Counted from the stretch's first letter, positions 1 through 5,980 are shown. The stretch: 9,978 bases of DNA from Candidatus Trichofilum aggregatum (GCA_016716885.1 JADJUV010000188.1:1-9978), one strand, 5' to 3'. Notes: generated by a model from the sequence alone, not told the origin. Numbers and translations are program-made.

Positions 1-84
1 GAAGCTTTCACAACGAACATTGCGGCCGCGTCTGGGGCATTCACTATTCAAACCTTCATCGTTGCTGGTCAGATAACTGTTTAG
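1..84 (+). CDS. C-terminal tail of an unidentified protein, cut by window start
   Basis: Frame 1 is open from the first base and closes at TAG 82-84, giving 27 residues. The peptide alternates hydrophobic and polar residues (for example FTIQTFIVAGQITV at its end), which fits a terminal beta strand. It carries one GCGGCCGC site read as Ala-Ala-Ala. Frame 3 is also open to about 119, so the assignment is not certain. The next gene on this strand starts 66 bp downstream. Too little is visible to name a function. Confidence 0.4.
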   Translation, partial: EAFTTNIAAASGAFTIQTFIVAGQITV

Positions 85-150
85 AAACGAGCCAGATGTC
101 TTTATTGATTTCTTGATGTTTTTGAGCATACCAGCTCGCTGAAACCAATC

Positions 151-1107
151 ATGAACAAATATTCTTGGGGCACCGTTTTATTTCTGATACTCGTATTATG
201 CGCTTGCAATGCCAACTCCTTCCCTGAACAAACACCGATAGGTCAGGATGGATCACCGCTTGTGGGAACAACCCCTACGCTCACACACACTACCGACCCA
301 GCGCTTACTGCAACCAACGTTGCGGTCCGTTCCACGACTGTTCCTAGCCCGACACCCAACCCAACAAGCACAGCTACACCTCGCGTTTATGCCACAATCA
401 CTCGTCTCCCTTCGCTAACCCCAACGCTCACGCCCACCCCAACCCTGATACCCACGTTGGAATCCGCACAGCTTCTCAAACCAAGGCAACCAACCGCTGA
501 AGAGGTCAAAGCTTACCTGCTCAACCTACCAACGGCGTACTTTCATGGGGTATATCTCAGTTTGGAGAGTGTCGCCAGCGACGTAAACACGTTCAAGAAC
601 TACCGTGGGTTTTCAGAAGCACTCGAATTGATATATGAGGATGTCAATGGCGATCAACAGGATGATTTAATCGTCACCGATGTTTTGCTGACGGCTGTAT
701 TTCTCTGGGCTAATAGTGAATATCTGACGCCGTTCGTCATTGTGGGCTCAGAATGGAAATATGAACCAGCCTCTCGAACCAGCTTTGCGGATTGGACAGA
801 TGATGGTGTGCCAGAGGTCATATTTGATTATCGCAGTGATTCTGGCGGAACAGGGGTTAGATATTGGGGTTGGGAGACCTTTGTCATTCACTGTGACTCG
901 AATGAGTGTGCCATTATCTGGAATGAGTTACTAACCACTCTTTATAGCGATTATAATCTGGGTGGGCTCACCCTATTTCAGAGCACGATTGACCGTTACG
1001 TAGAGGATGGGCAACTTCTTTTGGAGAGTAATCGCTCACGTTTTTCAATTTATGATTCTTATTATTGGCCACCCGCAAGCTATTGGAATGTCCTCTGGAT
1101 ACCCTGA
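151..1107 (+). CDS. Secreted lipoprotein with Thr/Pro linker and FG-GAP/VCBS-like repeats (N-terminal part of a split gene)
   Basis: The product begins with a short basic N-terminus, a hydrophobic segment (about residues 8-18) and a lipobox-like LCAC ending at Cys19. This predicts export and lipid anchoring on the outer face of the membrane. Residues about 25-105 form a Thr/Pro/Ser-rich low-complexity linker, common in Chloroflexota surface lipoproteins. The globular part has acidic loops of FG-GAP/VCBS type: DVNGDQQDDLIV at 164-175 and DWTDDGVPEVIFDY at 214-226. The frame ends abruptly at residue 318, while the next frame carries on the same repeat type with no signal peptide of its own, so a single gene of about 543 residues (151-1781) broken by a one-base loss near 1095 is likely. 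The start has no clear Shine-Dalgarno sequence. The ligand or function is unknown; such repeats usually form beta-propeller-like calcium-binding folds. Confidence 0.75.
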   Translation: MNKYSWGTVLFLILVLCACNANSFPEQTPIGQDGSPLVGTTPTLTHTTDPALTATNVAVRSTTVPSPTPNPTSTATPRVYATITRLPSLTPTLTPTPTLIPTLESAQLLKPRQPTAEEVKAYLLNLPTAYFHGVYLSLESVASDVNTFKNYRGFSEALELIYEDVNGDQQDDLIVTDVLLTAVFLWANSEYLTPFVIVGSEWKYEPASRTSFADWTDDGVPEVIFDYRSDSGGTGVRYWGWETFVIHCDSNECAIIWNELLTTLYSDYNLGGLTLFQSTIDRYVEDGQLLLESNRSRFSIYDSYYWPPASYWNVLWIP

Positions 1108-1781
1108 AGGTATTTACATCAACCCAGGAAATTTATATCTGGGATGGCACTACTTTTGCCTTAACCGAAACAAGCGTTATGGGTGAACCCTATATCATCG
1201 AAACAGTCGCTTCACTTGAAGCAACGTATGGACTCGACCAGATCACCATAACGGCCGAAAATAATCGAAGTGCAACTGATAACAATGATTTTTGCCAGTT
1301 ATTTCTTAATGAGGAGACAGTAGGGGAATTTTTTGGCTGCAAACACAATTTCACTACCGTGGAATGGCTAGATGTTACGGCAGACGGGCGACCCGAAATC
1401 GTTATTACAGCCTATTCGGGTGCGCGCCCTTCGGCATTCAATGGCACATGGCCTGATGTTGACTTTGAGGATTGGTTTTCCCTCTCTGATATTGACTGCG
1501 TGCATCAACATTGGCTGGCCTATCAGTGGGATGGCGTGACAGCAACGAAGATCGCTGATGTGGAAGGTTGTGTGGTACAAGAGAATTTGTATGGTGTTCG
1601 CCTGGCGGACTTAGAGGATGATGGTCAGGTCGAGATCATTGCAGCTAACCAGTGGTTCACTGAGAGCGAATGCACCACAGATAGCCGTTTCTCTTGTTGG
1701 TATGAATTTGATTACATCAACGATGTCTATAAATGGAATGGTTCAGAGTTTGTTCTATGGGGCACTGTTCCGCACCAGTAA
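1065..1781 (+). CDS. C-terminal part of the FG-GAP-like lipoprotein, in shifted frame
   Basis: This frame overlaps the end of the preceding one, and its only nearby start is a TTG at 1065 without a ribosome binding site. Protein-like sequence begins at about 1095 (LDTLKVF...). It then carries the same repeat elements as the upstream frame: acidic loops DVTADGRPEIVITA (residues 103-116) and DLEDDGQVEIIA (182-193), and three strands of the type IYIWDGTTF, AYQWDGVTA and VYKWNGSEF. A -1 frame change at the ctctgg near 1095 would join the two halves smoothly. I therefore read it as the second half of one gene, damaged or mis-sequenced, and not as an independent gene. It ends at TAA 1779-1781. Confidence 0.65.
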   Translation: MATRKLLECPLDTLKVFTSTQEIYIWDGTTFALTETSVMGEPYIIETVASLEATYGLDQITITAENNRSATDNNDFCQLFLNEETVGEFFGCKHNFTTVEWLDVTADGRPEIVITAYSGARPSAFNGTWPDVDFEDWFSLSDIDCVHQHWLAYQWDGVTATKIADVEGCVVQENLYGVRLADLEDDGQVEIIAANQWFTESECTTDSRFSCWYEFDYINDVYKWNGSEFVLWGTVPHQ

Positions 1782-1825
1782 GGAACGTATGTTACTTTCT
1801 TTCTTCATCTGAGCTAATCTGTAAC

Positions 1826-1908
1826 TGTCACCTGTACAGAGCGACCAGTAACAGACCATACTCAAAAGACAACCTATTGCTGTTCACCTTAGTGTGTCAC
1901 CTATACAG
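1826..1908. repeat. Direct repeat TGTCACCTRTACAG, two copies 69 bp apart
   Basis: TGTCACCTGTACAG at 1826-1839 and TGTCACCTATACAG at 1895-1908 differ at one base in 14. The first contains the palindrome CTGTACAG. The second overlaps the stop codon (1901-1903) of the coding remnant on the other strand. They could be protein-binding sites or the end of a vanished insertion sequence; the sequence alone does not decide. Confidence 0.4.
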
Positions 1909-2014
1909 CGGGTTTATGCTGCATATAGCTCCGCAGTCGCGGCCGCGAGGGTGGAGCCTGTTGTTTGTACTCATGCGGCTGCGCTGGCCTGGACCCATAT
2001 CTCTTGCCTCGGGT
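1901..2014 (-). pseudogene. Remnant with the same C-terminal tail as the gene at 3907-4113
   Basis: Read on the minus strand, this frame opens after a TAA (2015-2017) and ends at TAG (1901-1903), giving 37 residues with no start codon. Its last 21 residues begin KQQAPPSRPRLRSY and end KPAV-stop. The protein at 3907-4113 ends KQQAPPSRPRLRTY then ...PAV-stop. The first part is nearly identical in DNA (37 bp with 2 differences), while the last nine codons differ mostly in DNA but keep similar residues and the same end. Upstream of KQQ the two have no obvious similarity. This is either a decayed paralogue or a fragment copied with its tail. Confidence 0.55.
1930..1966. repeat. 37-bp repeat, copy A (pairs with 3936-3972)
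   Basis: This segment matches 3936-3972 at 35 of 37 positions. It contains the 12-bp perfect palindrome TCGCGGCCGCGA (1937-1948), followed by GAGCCTGTTGTTT. On the minus strand it encodes the PPSRPRLR portion of the shared tail. Confidence 0.8.
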
Positions 2015-2147
2015 TTACGGGCGATGAAAGGTTAGATTGTCTTACCGCCACTATCATCGCCAACACTCGACCTTTCAGAGGTATCCATATCGTTACCCAA
2101 ACGATTTATAACAGACCGGTAGTCGGCAACCACAGGCGCAAACTCGT

Positions 2148-3056
2148 CTAATCATCCTCTTCCCCTGAGTCCAACTTATCTGCGCTCTTGCCCAGCGGCA
2201 GGCCATCTTGGGCCTCGGGTTGCTCCAAGAAATTTCGACTGGAGAGAACCGGCGCACCGGTTTGTGTCTCAAATTTCTTCCTGGCATCCCCAGCTAACTC
2301 CCCACCTTCTTGGGCCGCATCCTGGTTCTCAGCAAATCCCTGAGCATCATCTCGACGAGCAATGCGGGTCGTCGCCAACTCGCCCAACATCGTGAAAACC
2401 AGTTCCTCATTGGTCATATGATCCCGCAGATTTTGCCGCTTCAGCCCTTTGAGCTGCTTATGCTCGCCGGGTGTTACACCGAAAGTGCCCTTACTAATTA
2501 CAGCCGTCAGCACGGCAAATTCCGCATCTTTCTCAACGCCGCGCTGTCGCCATTCTTCTGTTAGCTCATTACGAATGGAGATAGTTCGCAGACGGCTATC
2601 TATCCAGCGGTCAGGGTAGCCTTTATTCCGGTATAACTCGCGTAAACGCTCAACCGCCGCCGCCGGATCAAGAAACGCGGCCGCTAATACCTGGTAACAC
2701 TCCCGTTGATAGGTGATAAGCCGCTCACGCAATTCTGGTTTTACCCGGTTGGCATTGATCCCAAAGAGAAAGCCGTTGATGTAATCAAGCGGCAGGCAAA
2801 GCATCACCTGCGAGCCGCCTTGTTCGGGTGTTCGTGTAACACGAACACCCCGCACCATCTGTGATAGAACTGCATCACGATTAATGCGTTCCCACTGTGC
2901 TGGCCAAGATAAGCCCATGTACTCTACCAGCGGCCGCACCGGAACATAGACGACCTGCTGGCCCGCTTCATCAATAACGACAAGGGCGGCTGGTATTTCA
3001 TCGCCATAAAAATCAATGGTTACTTCTCTGATTGGCTCCAGCGATTGTTCATCCAT
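2148..3056 (-). CDS. Phage-type antirepressor: P22 Ant-like N-terminal domain plus DinD-like C-terminal domain
   Basis: The 302-residue product has, at about residues 12-128, the pattern of the P22 antirepressor N-terminal domain (P22_AR_N): YVPVRPLVEYMGLSWPAQW, then VMLCLPLDYINGFLFGI, then LITYQRECYQVL. Residues about 155-277 resemble the C-terminal region of DinD/BRO-type proteins: IRNELTEEWRQRGV, HKQLKGLKRQNLRDHMTN and a Gly-rich EGGELAGDARKKFE stretch. The last 25 residues are acidic and low-complexity. Such proteins typically bind and switch off phage repressors or act in damage responses. The start ATG at 3054-3056 has a strong Shine-Dalgarno sequence, GAGGTGA, four bases upstream (3061-3067). 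No repressor gene is adjacent. The family call rests on recalled consensus patterns, not on a search. Confidence 0.85.
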   Translation of the reverse strand: MDEQSLEPIREVTIDFYGDEIPAALVVIDEAGQQVVYVPVRPLVEYMGLSWPAQWERINRDAVLSQMVRGVRVTRTPEQGGSQVMLCLPLDYINGFLFGINANRVKPELRERLITYQRECYQVLAAAFLDPAAAVERLRELYRNKGYPDRWIDSRLRTISIRNELTEEWRQRGVEKDAEFAVLTAVISKGTFGVTPGEHKQLKGLKRQNLRDHMTNEELVFTMLGELATTRIARRDDAQGFAENQDAAQEGGELAGDARKKFETQTGAPVLSSRNFLEQPEAQDGLPLGKSADKLDSGEEDD

Positions 3057-3206
3057 ATCTTCACCTCAATAGGGTTTTGACTCATCACTTTCGCAACCTA
3101 TCACATATTCTCTTTTGAGCGGCCACAACCTTCTCAGGCTTTTTTGGCGTCCCATGGATAGCGAACGAATGTTCTTGCCCGATTGTATCTGCTTGTACTT
3201 CATGAG

Positions 3207-3244
3207 CAACCGGAATTAGGTTGGTACACCTGTTTTACCGGTTG
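3207..3244. promoter_or_regulatory. Nested inverted repeat between the 53-aa membrane protein and the antirepressor
   Basis: CAACCGG (3207-3213) pairs with CCGGTTG (3238-3244), and inside it AGGT (3218-3221) pairs with ACCT (3228-3231). It begins just after the stop codon of the small membrane protein (minus strand) and lies about 150 bp before the antirepressor start. There is no U-tract on either strand, so it is either a weak terminator or an operator-like dyad. I found no convincing promoter boxes in the rest of this 190-bp gap. Confidence 0.35.
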
Positions 3245-3245
3245 G

Positions 3246-3407
3246 CTATTTTACCTGTCTCGCGGCCGCAGGTATGTTTGCTCCGCTCATTTGGACATTC
3301 AGGCCAGGCAGGGCCAGTTGGGTTATTTTGCTGGCAAACAGAATGGCAAGTAGGGTGAATGCGGCCGCGACAAACAGCCCTGGCGGAAGCAGGGTGAGCT
3401 TGATCAT
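3246..3407 (-). CDS. Small single-pass membrane protein, 53 aa
   Basis: The ATG at 3405-3407 is preceded six bases upstream by AAAGGAG (3414-3420), one of the best ribosome binding sites in the window, which fixes the start despite the short length. The product starts MIKLTLLPPG. Residues about 8-25 (PGLFVAAAFTLLAILFAS) are hydrophobic enough for one membrane span, followed by a short extracytoplasmic or cytoplasmic tail ending in AARQVK. Two GCGGCCGC sites are built into it, both read as Ala-Ala-Ala. It lies 91 bp after the Cys-rich gene on the same strand and is the last gene of that series before a dyad. The same frame is open upstream to 3764, but that region overlaps the better-supported gene at 3499-3885. 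Function unknown. Confidence 0.6.
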   Translation of the reverse strand: MIKLTLLPPGLFVAAAFTLLAILFASKITQLALPGLNVQMSGANIPAAARQVK

Positions 3408-3413
3408 CAAATA

Positions 3414-3447
3414 CTCCTTTGGGGGCAAAGGGTTGGGTCTGCCCCCA
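3414..3447 (-). promoter_or_regulatory. Hairpin abutting the ribosome binding site of the 53-aa membrane protein
   Basis: TGGGGGCA and TGCCCCCA form a perfect 8-bp inverted repeat at 3420-3427 and 3440-3447 with a 12-base loop. The stem overlaps the first base of the AAAGGAG site at 3414-3420. In the minus-strand RNA the stem would sit directly before the ribosome binding site. It could tune translation of the small membrane protein or end part of the transcripts from the gene before it. No U-tract follows. Confidence 0.5.
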
Positions 3448-3498
3448 GCCATCCGCGAAAACCGGAAAAGCGCCAGGCAATCAGGGGCTGGGGAATGC

Positions 3499-3885
3499 TT
3501 ATTCTTCCAGGGCGATTTGCGTTGGGTCAGCTTCATATAAGCCGGGGACAACCAACCATAACCATTGCCGGCATTTGAACAAACGCAAGGGCAACAAAGC
3601 TTCCGGATACGTCTGCCCACCATGCCCCTGCCAATGCCCCAGGCTTGATAGATTCTGCTTAGCGCACGGTGGGCATAAATCACCGGGCTGACCTTGGTCT
3701 GGGCTGTAATCCCCATTATTCGTACATAACGGGACAGGAGCGGGCATAGCCCCGTTTTGAGCATACGGGCAAGGCTCGCCAGCCAACAGTTGGGTAACTG
3801 TGCCTGAGCAAATGAGCGTGTCAGGATAAAGTTGACCGTCGGGGCTCAGGAATATCGCTTGGGGTTTGTTTGTGAGGGGAGGCAT
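3499..3885 (-). CDS. Cys-containing hypothetical protein, 128 aa
   Basis: I do not recognise this family. The ATG at 3883-3885 follows AAGGTG (3890-3895) at a four-base spacing, which supports the start. The sequence is Pro/Gly-rich with six cysteines (about 27, 39, 54, 70, 73, 105), including a CPPC pair at 70-73 and a GEPCPY stretch. A zinc or iron site is possible but not a known pattern. It opens with a short polar segment followed by FLSPDGQLYP, which may be a beta hairpin. No signal peptide or membrane span is visible. It starts 21 bp after the stop of the preceding gene (3907-4113), so the two are probably cotranscribed. Confidence 0.55.
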   Translation of the reverse strand: MPPLTNKPQAIFLSPDGQLYPDTLICSGTVTQLLAGEPCPYAQNGAMPAPVPLCTNNGDYSPDQGQPGDLCPPCAKQNLSSLGHWQGHGGQTYPEALLPLRLFKCRQWLWLVVPGLYEADPTQIALEE

Positions 3886-3906
3886 CGTTCACCTTGACCT
3901 GTTTGC

Positions 3907-4113
3907 TCACACGGCTGGCTGTTGCTGTGAATATGTCCGGAGTCGCGGCCGCGAGGGGGGAGCCTGTTGTTTCTCTTGCTGGTAACGCCGAAAGGCCTGC
4001 ACCTCAGCCTGGTTGGTCAAATCAACCAACGTGCCATTGAGATAGCGTAACGGTTGATCCGTTGGTCCGTAAATCGCTTCGGCCATGGTCATCGCGGCCG
4101 CAGGTGGCAACAT
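3907..4113 (-). CDS. Small protein with duplicated C-terminal tail KQQAPPSRPRLR
   Basis: The 68-residue product has a conserved-looking core (AIYGPTDQPLRYLNGTLVDL, then EVQAFRRYQQEK) and a basic, Pro/Arg-rich tail ending in PAV. The tail recurs in the remnant at 1901-2014. The start at 4113 has only a weak AGGGA upstream. The frame stays open further upstream, to a stop near 4199, without any start codon, while a second frame (4089-4202) with a start overlaps it. A one-base change could join these two frames into one protein of about 98 residues. It carries two GCGGCCGC sites. Function unknown; a basic tail of this kind could bind nucleic acid or a partner protein. Confidence 0.5.
   Translation of the reverse strand: MLPPAAAMTMAEAIYGPTDQPLRYLNGTLVDLTNQAEVQAFRRYQQEKQQAPPSRPRLRTYSQQQPAV
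3936..3972. repeat. 37-bp repeat, copy B (pairs with 1930-1966)
   Basis: Here the repeat lies within the 3' end of the gene at 3907-4113. It contains TCGCGGCCGCGA at 3943-3954, and a run of six G replaces the GGGTGG of copy A. Confidence 0.8.
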
Positions 4114-4202
4114 ACGTGACGTTCCCTGGCCGTTACTTGCTGGTGTCTGGTTACGGGAATCGGGGTAGATGTTGTCGCGGCCGCGATGGGCTGTTTAGGC
4201 AT
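4089..4202 (-). CDS. Possible mini-ORF (37 aa) overlapping the 3907-4113 gene
   Basis: The ATG at 4200-4202 lies five bases after the stop of the preceding gene (4208-4210). The product starts MPKQPIAAATTSTPIPVTRH and runs into a TGA at 4089-4091 in a different frame from the gene it overlaps by 25 bp. The position immediately after the previous stop is typical of a coupled downstream gene, so this may be the true 5' part of the 3907-4113 gene, separated by a frameshift near 4115. It includes the third copy of the 12-bp palindrome TCGCGGCCGCGA (4175-4186). No ribosome binding site is visible. Confidence 0.3.
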   Translation of the reverse strand: MPKQPIAAATTSTPIPVTRHQQVTARERHVCCHLRPR

Positions 4203-4207
4203 CGGGG

Positions 4208-5251
4208 TCACTGATACACCAGCTTGCGGTTTTGCCACCAGGACGGGGGCAGGCCCACGGCGCGTGAGAGGACGGGTAGGGGCTGGCTGTTAGCTGTTGG
4301 CGTTGGTGGTGTTGCGGCCGCACCCGTCGTAGGGGCACTGTCAGTAGTGAGCGTGTGGGGTTCTTCTCCTGCTTGTTCTATAGGTTGCGTTGGCGCGGTT
4401 GGTGCGGCCGCGTTGGTCGGGGCTGACTTATCAACCGGATGTTGTCTCTCCGGCACAGGCTTGCCTGAAGCTTGGGTCTTCTGTGGCAACGCGGCCGCGG
4501 CGGTTGACCGTGCCGGATGAACCCGACTATTGACTGGCTTGCCATTCACGCCATTCTGGCTCGTCGTTGGCACCAGTTCATACGCCGCCATCTTGCCCAA
4601 CAGGTTACGATGGGCCATGAGCCGCAGGATGTCCCAGGCTTGAATGTAAGCCAACACCGTTTGTCCTAACCGCCGGGCCTCGTAGGTCTTGAAAGCCACA
4701 TTGGCCTCAACCTCAGCTTTGCCGTTGGGCGTCACCGCACCGGTTGGCGTCTTCTTGCCCGGCCCGGTTTTCAGTTCCAGATACACCTGGTCGCCTTTGC
4801 TCGTCACAGACAGCACCCGGCTGGTGACCTTACCACCAGATTGGGCTGTACCTTTGTACTCCTTGTAGGTGAAGTTCGGTTCGGCTATCGCCAGGGCGTT
4901 GAAGACAACACGGGCATCATCCACATCCATAAAATGATGGGTGTGAACATCCATGCCGTTGCCTTTGCGGTACGTCCCGGCAAACAGACGTAATTTGCCA
5001 ATGCCTAACGAATCTTCGATGTGCAAGAATTTAGCCTGGGTCACATGGCTACAGATACGCACGCGCATGGGAACGGGATTTTCAGGGGGTTGTGCAGGTT
5101 GCATGATGGCTCCTTTCAGATTGAGATAAGGGGATAAACCAGCCTGGACAAAACGGGCATCAATTTTGTCCACCCGGCGCAGGCTGGGAGCGGGAACAGC
5201 CGGTTCGAGGCTGTTCAGGTATTCGACGAGACGATCTTCTAAAGTGTTCAT
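4208..5251 (-). CDS. Hypothetical protein with a globular N-terminal half and Pro/Ala/Thr-rich tail
   Basis: I do not recognise the family. From the ATG at 5249-5251 the product has a helical N-terminus (MNTLEDRLVEYLNSLEPAV), a globular part with IRICSHV-like and GTYRKGNGMDVHTHHFMDVD segments, a Lys/Gly-rich loop (ELKTGPGKKTPTG), and a helix (AYIQAWDILRLMAHRNLLGK). About 110 low-complexity residues follow, ending in the distinctive VGLPPSWWQNRKLVYQ. Three GCGGCCGC sites fall in the tail, all read as Ala-Ala-Ala. The start is uncertain: 5338 is possible but lies within an inverted repeat and overlaps the previous gene. An internal ATG at 5104 has an excellent AAAGGAG five bases upstream, so a protein of about 298 residues may be made instead, or two genes may have merged. 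Confidence 0.6.
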   Translation of the reverse strand: MNTLEDRLVEYLNSLEPAVPAPSLRRVDKIDARFVQAGLSPYLNLKGAIMQPAQPPENPVPMRVRICSHVTQAKFLHIEDSLGIGKLRLFAGTYRKGNGMDVHTHHFMDVDDARVVFNALAIAEPNFTYKEYKGTAQSGGKVTSRVLSVTSKGDQVYLELKTGPGKKTPTGAVTPNGKAEVEANVAFKTYEARRLGQTVLAYIQAWDILRLMAHRNLLGKMAAYELVPTTSQNGVNGKPVNSRVHPARSTAAAALPQKTQASGKPVPERQHPVDKSAPTNAAAPTAPTQPIEQAGEEPHTLTTDSAPTTGAAATPPTPTANSQPLPVLSRAVGLPPSWWQNRKLVYQ

Positions 5252-5260
5252 AGGGGAATG

Positions 5261-5322
5261 GGCCGCTGGCGGCTGGCTACTGGTCGTTGGCTTTCTTGCC
5301 AGCGGCCAACGGCTAACGGCTA
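5261..5322. repeat. Long imperfect inverted repeat with degenerate AACGGC-type arms
   Basis: The arms 5261-5291 and 5298-5322 flank the loop TTTCTT and are built from variants of GGCTGGC/GTTGGC on one side and GCCAGC/AACGGC on the other. About 16 of 25 aligned positions pair, and several of the rest could pair as G-U. GGCCGCTGGC (5261-5270) and GCCAGCGGCC (5298-5307) form a perfect 10-bp inverted pair. The stop codon of the SWIM gene (5313-5315) is inside the right arm. The likely role is an intergenic terminator or RNA-stabilising hairpin on the minus-strand transcript. Confidence 0.6.
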
Positions 5323-5834
5323 AGAACAAACGTGACATCCATCCGATACCCGGCCTGTTTGCACAATGCCCGGTGAATCGTGGGATAGATACACTCAGTT
5401 AACCACTCCTGGGTCAGCCGGTTGGGGACATAGATGGTCAAAACAAGGGGGGTGCTCGTTTCGGGTACGGCAACGGTCCCTTCTAACCAAAATGTGTAGG
5501 CTCCTTTGAGCATCTCGCCTTGCAAGGCGGTCAACGTTGCCTGCCACAGCTCACAGGCAGAGAAGGGAAACACGGGCAAAGGCTGGCGCAGGTAAACGGT
5601 TAATAACCAGGCCAGGATGTGAGGGCAGTATTGCCCATCCCCCGGTCCGGCACGGCTCTCCGGCGGCCAGTCCGGACAGGTGCAGGCAAAGCCAGTACGG
5701 GTGGGAGTGAGACGATGGTAAGTCGTTATTCCTGGATGAGTGAGCGGCTCTTTCTGACACCAGGCCACAATTTGTGGTGTGGCGGGATGGCTGAACAGAG
5801 CGTGGTTATCAACAAACGCGGCCGCATCCCTCAC
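5313..5834 (-). CDS. SWIM zinc finger joined to a DnaA N-terminal-like domain
   Basis: The 173-residue frame has a SWIM-type zinc pattern, C51-x-C53-x16-C70-P-H72 (GFACTCPDW then QYCPHILAWLL). SWIM fingers bind DNA or proteins. Residues about 95-171 match the layout of DnaA domain I: ELWQATLTALQ, then AYTFWLEGT, VLTIYVPNRLTQEWLTECIY, and a final strand MDVTFVL. In DnaA this domain docks the replicative helicase DnaB and regulators such as DiaA. The ATPase and the helix-turn-helix of DnaA are absent. The start used here is GTG 5832-5834, which has no good ribosome binding site. The frame is open upstream to 5966, with a protein-like stretch QAIQNACHRWPSLADRVRD, so the true N-terminus is longer or lost by frameshift. 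The gene ends inside an inverted repeat. The fusion suggests replisome recruitment; that is inference. Confidence 0.7.
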   Translation of the reverse strand: MRDAAAFVDNHALFSHPATPQIVAWCQKEPLTHPGITTYHRLTPTRTGFACTCPDWPPESRAGPGDGQYCPHILAWLLTVYLRQPLPVFPFSACELWQATLTALQGEMLKGAYTFWLEGTVAVPETSTPLVLTIYVPNRLTQEWLTECIYPTIHRALCKQAGYRMDVTFVLSR

Positions 5835-5967
5835 CCTATCAGCCAGAGAGGGCCAGCGGTGGCAAGCATTCTGGATGGCTTGTCGAGGGTACGGATAAGC
5901 GTTGGCGGAAGGATGGGGAGAACAACGGCAATGGGGCAGGGTGAGTTGTAGGTGCGAATAAGGTCAT
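5835..5967 (-). other. Unresolved 5' region of the SWIM gene
   Basis: All three minus-strand frames are largely open here. One continues the SWIM gene upstream without any ATG, GTG or TTG. Another starts at ATG 5965-5967 with a good GGAG six bases upstream (5974-5977) but runs to a stop after 42 residues. A single-base error could link that start to the SWIM frame, giving a protein of about 218 residues. This is the most economical reading, but it is not proven. Confidence 0.4.
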
Positions 5968-5980
5968 CGGCAACTCCGGG

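Larger units (their letters stand above)
1782..2147. other. Gene-poor stretch between two convergent genes
   Basis: These 366 bp separate the plus-strand lipoprotein from the minus-strand antirepressor, which converge on it. No intact gene is convincing here. It holds a short direct repeat (1826-1839 and 1895-1908) and a minus-strand remnant (1901-2014) with a tail matching the gene at 3907-4113. No clear Rho-independent terminator was seen for either neighbouring gene. Confidence 0.6.

Noticed and set aside
1894..2151. 85-residue plus-strand frame in the gap
   Set aside because: No ribosome binding site and no protein-like pattern; it opposes the remnant with the shared tail.
3130..3145. 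T6 run as a terminator
   Set aside because: No stem of adequate length precedes it on either strand.
3246..3764. 172-residue minus-strand frame spanning the small membrane protein
   Set aside because: Its upstream part overlaps the better-supported gene at 3499-3885 and reads as shadow sequence. Only the last 53 residues have a strong ribosome binding site and coherent character.
4314..4498. Clustered GCGGCCGC sites as a cloning or linker artefact
   Set aside because: Each copy sits in different flanking sequence and is read in frame within continuous genes, which is not what ligated linkers would give.
5252..5338. Upstream start of the 4208 gene at 5338
   Set aside because: It would place 29 residues inside the degenerate inverted repeat, overlapping the end of the SWIM gene, with no proper ribosome binding site.
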